A stretch of 64,000 nt of DNA from Asaia platycodi JCM 25414 (GCF_000614545.1 NZ_BAKW01000014.1:26017-90016), one strand, 5' to 3'. Shown: positions 1 to 11,459, numbered from the stretch's first letter. Numbers and translations are program-made. The notes: a model not told the origin generated them from the letters alone.

Positions 1-65
1 CCGGCAGTCATTTATGCGCCTTGTTTTCGGCCCTCGTTGCGGGGGTGAGCGGGAAGCCGGATGTC

Positions 66-446
66 ATGAGTTCGCAGACCCAACCCGTTTTCCACGTCTG
101 CCAGACCTGCGCCGCAGGCGGTCAGGCCCTGCATGACGCGCTGGCGGCACTCGCAGAGCCGGGCTCGGTGCGTATAGAGGGGGTGCGTTGTCTTGCCGCC
201 TGTCAGCAGGGTTGCACGGCAACACTCTCCATGCCCGGCAAGTGGTCCTGGCTGCTCGGCCGTCTCAGCCCAGCTCTGGCGTCCGATCTGCTCGTCTACG
301 CGCAGGCCTATAGCCGCTCGGCTTCCGGCACTGTCATGCCCTCAAAGCGCCCTGATACGCTGCGTGATATCATTCTCGGGCGTTTTCCCGGCCAGAACGG
401 CAGCCCGCCCGCCCCGCAACAGGCCGTTTCAGAAAGCGTCTCATGA
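66..446 (+). CDS. DUF1636 family putative metal-binding protein
   Basis: Small Cys-rich protein of about 126 aa that resembles the DUF1636 family often found beside cobW. Visible motifs are an N-terminal VCQTC pair and a second Cys cluster (RCLAACQQGC) near residue 45, which suggest a metal or Fe-S site; this is inferred, not proven. I chose the internal ATG at 66 (MSSQTQ...) because the upstream in-frame residues from 21 look unlike the family. Its stop overlaps the cobW start by the ATGA arrangement, so it is probably translationally coupled to cobW and is the first visible gene of the cobalamin operon. Whether it hands cobalt to CobN, or assists CobW, is unknown. Confidence 0.75.
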   Translation: MSSQTQPVFHVCQTCAAGGQALHDALAALAEPGSVRIEGVRCLAACQQGCTATLSMPGKWSWLLGRLSPALASDLLVYAQAYSRSASGTVMPSKRPDTLRDIILGRFPGQNGSPPAPQQAVSESVS

Positions 447-1465
447 GCAAGATTCCCGTCACCATCATCACCGGCTTTCTTGGCGCCGGAAAGACCACGC
501 TGCTGCGCCATCTGATCGCGCAGTCCAATGGTCGTCGCATCGCCATCGTCGTCAACGAATTCGGCTCGCTTGGTATCGATGGCGAGACGCTGCGTGGATG
601 CAGCATTCCGAATTGCCCGGAAGGAGATATTGTCGAACTGACCAATGGTTGCCTGTGCTGCACCGTGGCCGATGATTTTATCCCTACCATGGAGGCGCTG
701 CTCGATCGGCCGCAACCGCCGGAGCATATCGTGATCGAGACATCGGGCCTTGCCTTGCCCAAGCCGCTGCTCAAGGCATTCGGCTGGCCGAGCGTGCGCA
801 CGCGCATGACGGTCGATGGCGTCATCACCGTTGTCGATGGCCCTGCCGTGGCCGCCGGGCGCTTCGCCGATGACCCGGAAGCGGTCGCGAAGCAGCGTGA
901 GGAAGATGAGTCGCTCGACCACGACAATCCTCTTGAAGAGGTTTACGAAGATCAGCTGGATTCCGCCGATCTCGTCGTGCTGAACAAGATCGATCTTCTA
1001 GATGACGCGACGCTGGCCGAGGTGGAAGAAGCCCTTGCCGGCCGCCAGCGCCGCGTGCGCGTGATCCGTGCTCGCGAAGGGCAGGTCGATCCCGCCATCG
1101 TGCTGGGTCTGTCGGCTGCTGCCGAAGACGATCTGGCCGCCCGCCCGTCTCACCACGATGGCGCAGACGAGCACGAGCACGACGATTTTACGAGTTTTGT
1201 CCTATCGTTGAGGGAGCAGGAAAGCGTTGAGGCTTTCAACGCCCGTCTGGAGCGTGTGGCGCTGGCGCATGACGTGCTGCGCATGAAGGGCTATGCGCCC
1301 ATCGCCGGAAAAACCCTCCGGCTTGGCGTGCAGGCAGTCGGTAGTCGCGTCCGCCATGCTTTCGAGCCATGGGGCAATGCCACGAAAGGCGAAGGCAGAC
1401 TGGTGGTGATCGGGCTGCACGGGCTTGATCCGGTTGCGGTGCAAAACAGCTTCGACGCAGGCTGA
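443..1465 (+). CDS. cobW: CobW family GTP-binding metallochaperone
   Basis: Intact 340-aa G3E-family P-loop GTPase. Walker A GFLGAGKT lies at residues 11-18, the metal-binding CxCC motif (C70-L-C72-C73) follows, and an NKID guanine-specificity motif is near residue 180. A His/Asp/Glu-rich stretch (HHDGADEHEHDD) near 237-248 precedes the CobW C-terminal domain. The family supplies Co(II) for corrin-ring insertion. It overlaps the preceding DUF1636 gene by four bases and ends three bases before cobN, so the three are one transcription unit. Gene order DUF1636-cobW-cobN supports a role in cobalt delivery to the CobN chelatase rather than zinc handling. Confidence 0.93.
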   Translation: MSKIPVTIITGFLGAGKTTLLRHLIAQSNGRRIAIVVNEFGSLGIDGETLRGCSIPNCPEGDIVELTNGCLCCTVADDFIPTMEALLDRPQPPEHIVIETSGLALPKPLLKAFGWPSVRTRMTVDGVITVVDGPAVAAGRFADDPEAVAKQREEDESLDHDNPLEEVYEDQLDSADLVVLNKIDLLDDATLAEVEEALAGRQRRVRVIRAREGQVDPAIVLGLSAAAEDDLAARPSHHDGADEHEHDDFTSFVLSLREQESVEAFNARLERVALAHDVLRMKGYAPIAGKTLRLGVQAVGSRVRHAFEPWGNATKGEGRLVVIGLHGLDPVAVQNSFDAG

Positions 1466-1468
1466 CCC

Positions 1469-4400
1469 ATGCATCTTCTCTTTCGGGAATCGCATGAGCT
1501 GGACGGTCAGGCCATGGCCGAGGATCTCGGTCACGATCCTGCCGATCTCGTTCTGCTGTCTTTTTCCGAAAGCGATCTGCTTGGGCTGAAAGATGTGCAC
1601 ACCGCGCAGGACCCGAGCCTGCGCGTGGCCACGCTCTCGCGCCTGCGTCATCCGATGTCGGTCGATCTCTATCTCGAACAGACGATTGCCCATGCCCGTT
1701 GCGTGTTGGTGCGCCTTCTGGGGGGTACGGAATACTGGCGCTACGGCGTGGATGAGCTGCGCGCCCTTTGTCGGGCGCGGGGCATTGCTCTGGCCTTCAT
1801 AACGGGTGAGGCCACGCCCAACCCGGCGCTGAAGGCGCTGTCCACGGTCGAGGCGGCGCAATGGGAGCGTCTCGACGGGCTGTTTCGTGAGGGCGGGGCG
1901 CGTAATCTGCGCTGTGCCTTGACGCTCATGGCCGCGCTTGCCGGGCTGGGTGAAGATGATGGCGCCGCGGTGGAAGCCCTGCCACCGGCAGGTGTGTATC
2001 GTCGCCTTGGCCCGGAGCGTTCAGGGCGCGTGTTGCTGGTGTTTTACCGCGCCCATCTGCTCGCCGCCGATCTGGGCGGCATCGATGCGCTGGCAGATGC
2101 GCTTCATGCAGCCGGTTTCGGCGTCGACCTGCTTTACGTCGCGTCGCTCAGGGCACCGAATGTCCTGCCTTTCCTCGATCGCTGGATGGTGGAAGAGCCG
2201 CCGGAGATCGTGCTGAATGCGACTTTTTTTGCCTCGCGCGGCGATGACGGCGCCCCTTCCGTGCTTGAGGCGGCGCAGATGCCTGTGGTGCAGATCCTGC
2301 AACCGAGCGCGACGCGTGCCGCCTGGGAGAAATCCGGCAGGGGGCTGTCGCAATCCGATCTCGCCATGCAATGCGTCTTGCCCGAACTCGACGGGCGACT
2401 GACCGGTAATCCGATCTCCTTTCGCGACGAGGCTGCGCCTGGTCTTCCAGCCAGACGTGTCGCTTACGCGCCGGGCATCGCGCTCATGGTGCAGCAGGTG
2501 CAGGGCTGGTTGCGTCTCTCCCGTCAGAACCCTGCGGACCGTTGTCTGGCACTTGTTCTGTCCGATTACCCCGGTGCGGAAGGGCAGGCGGCCCATGCGG
2601 TGGGTCTGGATGGCTTTGCCAGCGTTGCGGCAATTACCACCCTGCTGCATGAGGCAGGTTATGCAATAGCGCCTGTTGAGGCGGAAGCTTTGCCCGAGGC
2701 GCTATGTCGGGCGCCAGTGCAGCGTATTCTCGACGCGGCAAAATATCGCCTTTTATTCGCTACCCTCCCCGACGCTTTCCGCCAGAAAGTGGTCGCGGCC
2801 TGGGGCGAGCCCGACCAGCCTGTCGACGCCCGGTTCATGGAGCAGGACGCGCTGGTGGTCGCGCTCCAACCGGGGCGCGGCAAGGCAAGCGAGCGCAAGG
2901 CGCAATATCACGACCCGATGTGCCCCCTTGCCACGACTATATCGGCTTCTATCTATGGCTGCGCGCGAAACGCACGATTTCGGCAATGATTCATCTGGGC
3001 ACGCATGGCACGCTGGAATGGCTGCCGGGCAAATCCGTGGCGCTCTCCGAAAGCTGCGCCCCTTCGGTGCTGCTGGGCGGCATGCCTGTCGTTTATCCGT
3101 TCATCGTCAATAATCCGGGTGAGGCTTCTGCGGCCAAGAGGCGATTGGGCGCGGTCATGATCGGCCATATGACACCGCCCGTGCAGCGCGCCGGGCTCGA
3201 TAGCGCCATGGCCGATCTCGAACGGCTGATCGATGAATATGCCGAAGCCGATGGGCTGGATCGTCGCCGTGGGGCGCTGCTGCGTCGTCAGATTCTCGAT
3301 CGCGCTGCGGATCTCGGTGTGCTGGCAGAAAGCGGTGTCGCAGGCGGCGATACCGACGATGCCGAAGCTCTGGCGCGTCTCGATGCCTATCTCTGCGATG
3401 TGAAGGATCTTCAGATACGTGACGGGTTGCATGTGTTCGGCTGCCCGTCACCACGCCATGGCGCGCTGGTCGAGATGCTGGCGGAATCGGCGCATATGGC
3501 CCCCGAGATTGTCACTTCCCGCCTCGATGCTTGTCCGCAAGCTGAAAACCAGGCGCTTCTCGCGGCGCTCGATGGGCGTTTCGTTTCGCCCGGCCCTGCC
3601 GGGGCGCCTACGCGCGGACGTCTGGACGTGCTGCCAACGGGGCGCAACCTCACCACCATCGATCCGCGTATGTTGCCCAGCCGTGCCGCGCTGATTCTGG
3701 CGCACAAGACCGCCGATCTGCTGCTGACACGGCATTTGCAGGAAGAAGGCGATAATCTGCGCCATCTCGTGCTCGATCTCTGGGGTAGCGCCACGCTGCG
3801 CACCGGGGGAGAGGACATGGCGCTGGCTTTTCTGCTCATGGGGGTACAGCCGCTCTGGGATGCAACGAGCGGGCGGATTTCCGGCTTCGAGATCGTACCA
3901 CTGACGACTCTCGACCGACCCCGCGTGGATGTCACCCTGCGTATTTCCGGCCTGTTCCGCGATGCCTTTCCGGGGCTGATCGATCTGTTCGATCAGGCAG
4001 CACGTGCTGTTGCGGCCCGTGAGGAAGATGAGGCCTGGAATCCGCTCGTCCACGACCCCGACGCTTCCCGTATTTTCGGGGCGGCGCCCGGTGCTTATGG
4101 CACCGGGATCGAGACCGTCCTGACCGAGGGTAGCTGGCAGACGCGCGACGAGCTGGGACAGCTTTATCTCGATGGCTCGCAATGGAGCTATGGCGGCGGA
4201 CGTGAAGCAGTGGCCGATGCCGAGGGGTTGCGTCGCCGTCTGGGGCGCGCCGAAATGGTGCTGCATATCCAGGATCATGTAGAGACGGATCTGCTTGAAG
4301 GCGCCGATACCGCCGCGCATGAGGGCGGGCTTGCCGCTGCGGCTGCGCTGCTGGGCAACAAGCCAAAGCTGCTGCATGGCGACACCAGCCAGCCGGAAAC

Positions 4401-4746
4401 GCCGCGATTGCGCGACGTTGCACAGGAAGTCGCCCGCATCACTCGTGGCAGGCTGGCCAATCCGCGCTGGATTGCGGGCATGATGCGCCATGGCTATCGC
4501 GGTGCGGCAGAAATGGCGCGTGGTGTGATGGCGCTCGAGGCCTATGCGGCCACCTTGCCGACGCGTCTCGATCGGCAGATCGATCTGGCTTTTGCGGCTT
4601 TGCTTGAAAACGAGGAATGCATGGCATTTTTCGAGGCGCATAATCCCGAGGCCTTGTCGGATATGAAACGGCGTTTCGCCTCCCTGCGCGATCGCGGACG
4701 TTGGCAGTCGCGCCGCAATGCCGTTGTGCAGATACTGGCGCCATGA
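1469..4746 (+). CDS. cobN: Cobaltochelatase subunit CobN (one frameshift)
   Basis: Large subunit of the ATP-dependent aerobic cobaltochelatase, which inserts Co(II) into hydrogenobyrinic acid a,c-diamide with CobS and CobT (not in this window). The N-terminus (MHLLFRESHELDG...) and the signature MIHLGTHGTLEWLPGKSVALS near residue 510 fit CobN. The reading frame breaks at about 2917, where one base is missing in 'cacgacccgatgtg'; restoring it joins YHDP to DVPPCHDYIGFYLWLR and gives 1,092 aa, normal for the shorter CobN forms. A local stretch (LRAKRTIS) just after this differs from the expected REKFGA-like sequence and may hide a compensated pair of indels. Starts 3 bases after cobW; cobB follows after 25 bases. 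Confidence 0.92.
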
Positions 4747-4771
4747 CACCCGCTAGGAAGAGAGTCCCGTC

Positions 4772-6075
4772 ATGAGTCGCGTGTTGATGGTGGCCGCCCC
4801 CCGCTCGGGCTCGGGCAAAACCACCGTGACGCTGGCGCTTCTGAGCGCTTTCGGCGTCGCGGTGTTGCGGTGCGGGCGCTGAAGACGGGGCCGGATTATA
4901 TCGACCCGGCCTTTCATCACGAGGCCTCTGGCGCGCCCTGCGCCAATCTCGATAGCTGGGCCATGTCCGGACCCGCGCTGGAATTCCGTCTCGCCCGTGC
5001 GGCTGAGGGCGTTGATCTGGTGATCGTGGAATCCTCTATGGGGTTGTTCGACGGGCTGGCCTTGGCGGATGGGCAGCGCGGCGCGGCGTCGGATATCGCC
5101 GCGCATTTCGCTATGCCCGTGCTGCTGGTGCTCGATGCGAGCGGTCAGGGACAGAGCGTGGGGGCCGTGGCGCAGGGGCTGTCGCAATGGGACGAGAAGG
5201 TCACTGTTGCAGGTGTCATTCTGAACAACATTGCCTCCGATCGTCACGAAAAACTCTGTCGCGCTGCGCTGAAACAGGTTCTGTGTGGCGTATTCCGGCG
5301 CGATCGGTCGATCCTGCTCCCGGAACGCCATTTGGGCCTCGTTCAGGCGCGTGAGCGCGGCGATCTGGCGGGTTTTTTCGAGAGTCTTGCCAATAAGGCC
5401 GAGGCGGAGCTCGATCTGGACGCGATCTTCGCGCTTGCGCGTCCGATCGCGTCGATGGCCGCCGAAAGCGCCTGTCTCGTGCCGCCACCGGGGCAGCGCA
5501 TCGCACTGGCCGATGATGCAGCCTTTTCATTTCTCTATGCTCATCTGGCCGAGGAATGGCAGGCTGCAGGGGCCGAGATCCTGCCTTTCTCGCCATTGCA
5601 CGACGAAAAACCTGCTGAGCATGCCGATTGCTGCTGGCTGCCGGGCGGGTATCCTGAACTGCATGCGGCTGTCCTGGCCTCGGCCAGCCGGTTTCGCGAG
5701 GGCATGCGCCATTTCGCTCTGACGCGGCCAATCCATGGAGAATGCGGTGGCTTCATGGTTCTCGGGGCCGGACTGGAAGACAGCGCAGGCAAAACTCATG
5801 AGATGCTCGGGCTTCTGTCTCACGAGACGTCTTTTGCGAAGCGCAAGATGGCGCTCGGCTATCGTCAGGCACAGCTTTTGCAGGATTCGATTCTGGGGCC
5901 GAGAGGCACGACGCTGCGCGGGCATGAATTTCATTATGCAAGTGTGATCGATCTTGGCAGCGACGTCCCTTTTGCGCGGCTGCAGGACGGCGAAGGTCAG
6001 GATCTCGGCGTGGCGGGCGCGCAGCGCGGTCTGGTGTCGGGCACGTTCTTTCATGTGCTCTCGCGATGGCGATAG
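4772..6075 (+). CDS. cobB: Cobyrinate a,c-diamide synthase CobB (one frameshift)
   Basis: Glutamine-dependent amidase that aminates the a and c carboxylates of the corrin ring. The P-loop MVAAPRSGSGKTT is at the N-terminus; KTGPDYIDPAFH follows, and the C-terminal class I glutamine amidotransferase domain carries the nucleophile in GECGGFM (Cys codon 5743-5745). The frame breaks at about 4852: 'gctttcggcgtcgcgg' appears to lack one C, and restoring it gives LLSAFRRRGVAVRALKTGPDY. The repaired product is 434 aa, the usual size. ATG at 4772 is chosen because it begins the P-loop strand. The 3' end overlaps the next gene by 10 bases, which supports one operon with cobWN. Confidence 0.92.
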
Positions 6076-6635
6076 AGCCGTCTTTTTCGGTTCTGCTGGC
6101 GCGCCATCCTCCCGTTCTCGTGGCTGACGGGCAGTGTTATGGGCGGCAGGATGTGCCGCTCGCGCCGGGTTGGGGGGCGTTTGTCGAGAGATGGACCGGG
6201 CAGGGGACTGTTTACGCCTCGCCCGCGCAACGTTGCCAGTGTGCTGCTGCGCTTCTGGCGGGGGAGGCGCCCGTTCTGACCGATGAGCGGCTGCTCGAAA
6301 TAGATTTCGGCGCCTGGGAGGGACAGAGCTGGTCGGATATCTCGCGAGAGGCGCTCGATGACTGGGCTTCTGACCCGCTTCGTTACAGGCCCGGCGGTGG
6401 AGAAAATGTCGAGACGCTCATCGCACGTGTCAGCGCTTTCTGGCGCGATATTGTGGAAAAGGCGGCGTGCTGCCGGGTCGTCACCCATGGCGGGCCGCTC
6501 CGTGTGATGGCAGCTCTTGCGGAAAACCGGGATTTTCGAATGGAAGACTGTGCACCGCCTCAGGGCGAAACAATTCTGTTGCATTTTTTCAACAAGAACG
6601 GGGCATTTGTTGCGCAAAAGCAGCCACTCCGTTGA
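6066..6635 (+). CDS. CobC-like histidine phosphatase
   Basis: Intact 189-aa member of the histidine phosphatase (phosphoglycerate mutase-like) family. It has LARHPPVLVADGQCYGRQDVPL at the N-terminus, the RHPPV...CYGR..V form typical of alpha-ribazole-5'-phosphate phosphatases, rather than the general RHG motif. The second catalytic histidine is in VVTHGGPLRVM near residue 140, and LLEIDFGAWEGQSW carries the conserved acidic residue. It overlaps cobB by 10 bases, so a step in nucleotide-loop assembly is the natural role. A less specific phosphatase cannot be excluded from sequence alone. Confidence 0.82.
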   Translation: MAIEPSFSVLLARHPPVLVADGQCYGRQDVPLAPGWGAFVERWTGQGTVYASPAQRCQCAAALLAGEAPVLTDERLLEIDFGAWEGQSWSDISREALDDWASDPLRYRPGGGENVETLIARVSAFWRDIVEKAACCRVVTHGGPLRVMAALAENRDFRMEDCAPPQGETILLHFFNKNGAFVAQKQPLR

Positions 6636-6693
6636 CAATATGCAACAGACCAAAGAGGAGTAAGCCAATCCTGAATCATTGGTAAGGTTTATC

Positions 6694-9237
6694 ATGTTGG
6701 TACGCTCCCGGTCTCTCCTGCCATCAGTTGCACGCAAGGGGATCTTGTCCCTCATTGCCACGACGTGCCTGATGTCCGGCGGGGCCGAGGCTTTGGCGCA
6801 AACAACAGCGAGCGCCGCGACTGAAGACGCCGCCAAAGCGCCTCAGAGCAAAGCCCAGCCGGCCAGGTCCAGCACGCCTGCAGCCAGAAGCAAGGCGCTG
6901 CGCACGCGCCAGTCGGCGCCTGTGACTGCGGGCGATGCAGAGGGCGGCAGCGAAGCCATTGTCGTGACTGGCACGCGCGAGATCGGCAAGAAGGCACGCG
7001 ATTCCATCGCGCCGCTCGATATCATTTCGCACAAGCAGCTTGCAGCCACGGGTCAGGGCACGCTGCGCGACGCGCTGTCACTGCTGCTGCCCTCGCTGAC
7101 CACCCCGACCGCCGGCTTCGACGCGGGCGCCATGACGGATACGATCAGCCTTCGCGGCCTGAACCCAAACGAAACGCTGGTTCTGGTCGATGGCAAGCGT
7201 CGCCACAACACGGCCAATATCTATTCCAATCCCGGCCCGCAGCAGGGGTCGACCGCGTCGGATATCGACATGATACCGATGTCGGCCATCGACCATGTCG
7301 AGGTGCTGCGCGATGGCGCTTCGGCAGTATGGGTCGGATGCTGTGGCCGGTGTCGTGAATATCATCCTCAAGAAGCAGGCAAGTGGCTTTCACGCCCAGA
7401 ACATCACCGGCATAACCTCGGAGGGCGATGGCTTCCAGCAGGGTGTTTATCTGGATGGCGGCGCATCGCTCGGCTCGCGCGGCTTCGTGCATGTCAGTGG
7501 CGACTTCGTGCATCAGGATCACACCTATCGCAGCGCTGCTGATAACCGTTCTGGCACCTATCAGAACAATATCCTCAGCCAGCCCGAGCAGACGCGCGAA
7601 AGCGTTGCGGTCAATGCAGGCTACGATCTGACGGATACCATCCAGCTTTATGCACTGGGCACCTATGCTCATCGCCATGCTGAATCCTATCAGAACTACC
7701 GTCTGGCTTCGTCGCTCAATGCCTATCCGGCCTACAAGGCGATTTACCCTTGGGGCTATTCGCCGGTCGAAACGCTCAACGAAAACGATTTCGAGCTAAA
7801 GGCCGGTGTGAAGGGTGATTTCCGAGGCTGGCACTGGGATGTGTCGAGTGTTTATGGCCGCGATTATGACGATATCGGCCTGATCAACTCGGTCAATCTC
7901 TCCATCAACAAGGCGACGGGCCGCACGCCCACCTCGTTCGATGTGCAGGGATTCAATAATCAACAATGGACGAATGATTTCGATTTCAGCCGCAAATTCG
8001 AATTCAGTGGCTGGCCGCATAGCGTGAATTTCGCCGGTGGCGCGTCCTATCGCTATGAAGGCTATTCGGTCGGGACAGGCTCGCCTGACTCGCTTTTCGG
8101 TAACGGCTCCGATGCGCTGGCTGGCACCAATCCCGGCAACGCAGGCAATTACAGCCGCGATGTCGCAGCCGGCTATCTCGATATCTCGACCTATCTGGCC
8201 AAGGGGCTGCAGCTCGATCTGGCTGGTCGCTACGAGCATTATACCGATGTGGGCAACACCCAGAACGGCAAGGTCTCGCTGCGCTATGACATCACGCGTC
8301 GGATTGCGCTGCGCGGCACGATCAGCAATGGATTCCATGCGCCGACTCTGGCTCAGAAATACTATTCGGCGCTTAATATCTCGCCGACTGCGGCGCGTGG
8401 CCTGATCGGTGCAGGCTCGCCCGGTGCGCTTGCCAATGGGTCGTCTGGTCTCAAGCCCGAGCGCTCGACCAATGCTGAGGGCGGGTTCATTGTCGAGCCC
8501 ATCCGCAATCTACATGTGACGACCGATATCTATCAGATCAACATGCGCGACCGGATCATGCCGGGGGGCAATATCTCGGGCGCGACGGCCATCAACGCCA
8601 TGCAGCTCAACGGTTTTGCCTTGCCTTCGGATATCGGCAGTTGGAACCAGAGCGCGATCACGGCCAACTGGTTCGGCAATGTAGCCAGCACGCGCACGCA
8701 GGGTCTGGATATCACGGTCACCTACCTGACGAAGCTGGGCGCATTCGGGCGTATCGACTGGGATGCGGCGATCAACCTCAACCGCACCCGTCTGTCTCAT
8801 CAGGCCAGCAATCCGCTGACCGGTGCACCGTTGCTGAACGCGGCTCGATCGCCTATCTGACGACGGCCTATCCGCGCAGCAAGATCATTTTCGGTGGCAA
8901 CTGGACCCATGCGAAATGGCTCGTCGGTCTGCATGAGATCCGCTGGGGCCAGACCACCAACCAGCTCACCTATTATGCACCCGGCCCCTATCAGTTCAGC
9001 ACGACGCATTTTCTGGAATACCAGAACAAGCCGAAATGGACGACCAATCTGGATGTCAGCTATCGCATCACCCCGCGCTGGACGGCCACGATCGGCGGCA
9101 ACAACATCTTCTCGGCCTATCCGACACGCGTACCTGAGGGAAATCGCTATCTCGGTGCCCCGCAATATTACATGAGCACATCGCAGCTCGGTATTAATGG
9201 TGGCTATTACTATTTCCGCGTAAACTACGATCTGTAA
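6694..9237 (+). CDS. TonB-dependent outer-membrane receptor (two frameshifts)
   Basis: 848-aa outer-membrane receptor after repair. The start is the ATG at 6694, with TAAGG just upstream; it begins a signal peptide ending near GGAEALAQ. An Ala/Lys-rich linker then leads to a TonB box-like AIVVTGTR and a plug domain (TISLRGLNPNETLVLVDGKRR, VEVLRDGAS). The barrel ends with FRVNYDL. Break one is at about 7325, where two bases are missing and repair gives DGASAQYGSDAVAGVVNIIL. Break two is at about 8840, where one C is missing and repair gives PLLNAGSIAYLTTAYPRSK. The substrate is unknown: position after the cobalamin genes suggests a cobalamin or siderophore ligand, but it is much longer than BtuB and I find no cobalamin riboswitch upstream. 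Confidence 0.88.
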
Positions 9238-9292
9238 TATCTCGTCTTTTTTAAATGCTTTTCGAAGATTTGAGTAAGTGTTTGATAGCTGT

Positions 9293-9320
9293 CCTGCCTC
9301 TTGCGTTTGCAGGGGGCGGG
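9293..9320 (+). terminator. Terminator-like hairpin after the TonB receptor
   Basis: CCTGCCTCTTGC and GCAGGGGGCGGG form a 12-bp stem around a GTTT loop. In RNA the stem is fully paired if three G-U wobbles are allowed. It lies 56 bases after the receptor stop. No U-tract follows, so it may be a factor-dependent terminator or an mRNA-stabilising hairpin. Confidence 0.4.
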
Positions 9321-9988
9321 CAGTGTCTCTCAGAGCATTGTCACGCGGCCTTCATATGATTGAAGGATGACCGCAGCCGGGTTGATCCTCGGAGATAGGC
9401 AATCCGTCCCCCACAATGTCACGGCTGAATTCGAGTCTCTGTAGCGTAAGGTGGTCGTCTGGAGTATGGGCTGCGCCCTGCGTAGGACTTGCTTCGCGCA
9501 TGCCGGTCAGAAGAGGGTCGGCCAGGTGCTCGTCACCCATTCCCCACCCAATGCTGGTATCCCCTCGATGGTCCTTCCTGACGAGACGTAAGTGGTTTGA
9601 CCGCGATCACTCCATGAGCGGTCGACGGCCAGGCCATCAACGCGGCCTGACTGACCGTGCGGCAAAGATATCAGGCTAACGGGCGTCGCCTCTGTGAACA
9701 CATGTTGGGTGATCAACTTCGTCTTCCCGCGGCCACCGGACCCGCAAATCGTCGCGGCGTGGAGGGACCGATGATCGGAAACACTGTCGAGGATTCACGA
9801 TTATGATAGGATTCTCCTTTTTGAAATGATTTGTCATGATTGCTTGACGCCAGATTTAACGGTGTTTTTTAGGTGGCTATGGCTTATTCCCATCGCAGGC
9901 AGCACAAAAACACGACCGGCAGGGTCCAAAAAACCTTTCGGTTTTCTTAAAAGACGGTCATTCGATCACAGGGAGCTCGAGTCAGCCA
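9321..9988. other. Long non-coding stretch, no recognisable gene
   Basis: About 670 bases lie between the TonB receptor and OprB. Short open frames exist on both strands, two overlapping ones on the minus strand between 9352 and 9716, but none matches a family I know and codon use is not convincing. A short AT-rich inverted repeat (AAAACC-TTTC-GGTTTT, 9930-9945) precedes the porin. The stretch could hold a decayed gene or a long leader; I cannot support either. Confidence 0.4.
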
Positions 9989-11459
9989 TTGTCCTCTTCC
10001 GTCCTGCGTCTGTTTTCCGTCTGTCTTGCCGTGCCATGCATGGCTGGTTCAGCCCTTGCTCAGGTAGCGGCTACGACACCCGTCGCGACTGCCGAACATG
10101 GGGCGGTCGATGCGGGTGAGCAGCCCTCCGCCCAAATTCAGACACCGCTGTCGGATCTGCACAAGGATACGACCGTCGCGCCCCTGCCCAAACCCGAAGC
10201 GATTTTCGTCAATCCCTGGGGGGTGAATGCCTGGCTGCGCGAGCACGGCATTGCCGTGTTGCTCGATAACACCAACGAAATGTCGGGCATGATCACGCCG
10301 CCGACCAAGGGGTTGGGCCTGCGTCAGGGCGCGAGCAATACGGGCCAGTATTCGATGGAAAACGACATCGACTGGGAGCGTCTGGCGGGCTGGACCGGAT
10401 TTTCGACCCATGACGTGATGGTCGGCCGATATGGCATCCCCGCGAGCCGCATGTTCGGCGACAATCTGAACCCGAGCCAGGAAATCTATGGCAGTGGCGG
10501 CAACGTGGTTGTCCATCTGGTCTATGCTTATGGCGAGGAATCACTGTTTAACGATCGCCTCGATGTGGCGGCGGGGCGTATGTCCTTCCTGTCGGATTTC
10601 TCGGCGAACCCGCTTTATTGTAACTTCATGAACAACGCGTTCTGCGGTAACCCGAAAGCGTCGAGCGACAATACGGCCCACGCGTCCTATCCCGATGCCA
10701 ACTGGGCGGCCCGTTTTCGCCTGAGGCCCACTGACAACACGATTTTCCAGTTCGGCGTCTATTTCACTCAGACCCAGGCCATCTACGGCAACGCCAGATG
10801 CGTACCGGCTTCAAGTTCAACGGTGCCACGATCGATGGCGAGGCCATGCCGATCGAGTTCATCTGGGAGCCGCGCTTTGGTCATGATCATTCGCTGTCAG
10901 GGCATTACAAGGCGGGATTTGCCTATGACACGGCAGATCACAAGGACAATTATTACGACGGCAATGGCAACCCCTTTGCCCTGAGCGGCCTCAAGGCGCG
11001 CAACGTGCATGGTGCCTGGGCGGCCTGGGGGTTGGTTGACCAGATGGTCTATCATCACCCCGGTCAGGCACCGGATGCCGGTATCACCCTGATCGGCGCG
11101 GCCTATTTCAACAAGGCCCAGACGGCGACACGTGCGGATCAGCTCTCGATCGGTGTGCTCGATCGCGGTTTCTGGAAATCGCGCCCGCTCGATGGCATTG
11201 GCGTCAATTTCTCATGGACGCATGTTTCCGACGATCTGACACGCTCACAGCGACTCTATGCCATGCAGGGTCTGCCTATTCCCAATGGCTCACTGTTTCC
11301 CCAGACCAGCGCCTATGTGGTTGAAGCGACCTATCAGATTCATGTTCTGCGCGGCGTGACCTTCGCGCCCGATTTCCAGTATTATTTCAATCCAGGCGGC
11401 CAGAAGCAGCTCAACAATCAGGCACTTCTGGCTTCAAGAGCCATATAGAAATCTTCTGA
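9989..11459 (+). CDS. oprB: OprB-family carbohydrate-selective porin (two frameshifts)
   Basis: Outer-membrane porin for sugar uptake, 490 aa after repair. It begins with a TTG at 9989 encoding a signal peptide (MSSSVLRLFSVCLAVPCMAGSALAQ). NPWGVNAWLREHGIAVLLDNTNEMSG and the repeated aromatic beta-strand patterns are typical of OprB. Break one is at about 10794 (one C missing; AIYGNAQMRTGFKFNG after repair). Break two is at about 11431 (one G missing); its repair replaces the false tail with GFKSHIEIF and a stop at 11457-11459, giving the terminal Phe expected of a beta-barrel. Acetic acid bacteria carry several OprB paralogs for glucose and other carbohydrates; the specificity of this one is unknown. 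Confidence 0.9.

Noticed and set aside
2704..4746. A separate second gene in the 3' part of cobN
   Set aside because: Its first ~70 residues are out of frame with the CobN family; the family match starts only after the deletion point, so it is one gene.
9352..9716. Possible transposase or other gene remnant on the minus strand
   Set aside because: No transposase motif, terminal repeats or target duplication can be seen, and the peptides match nothing I recognise.
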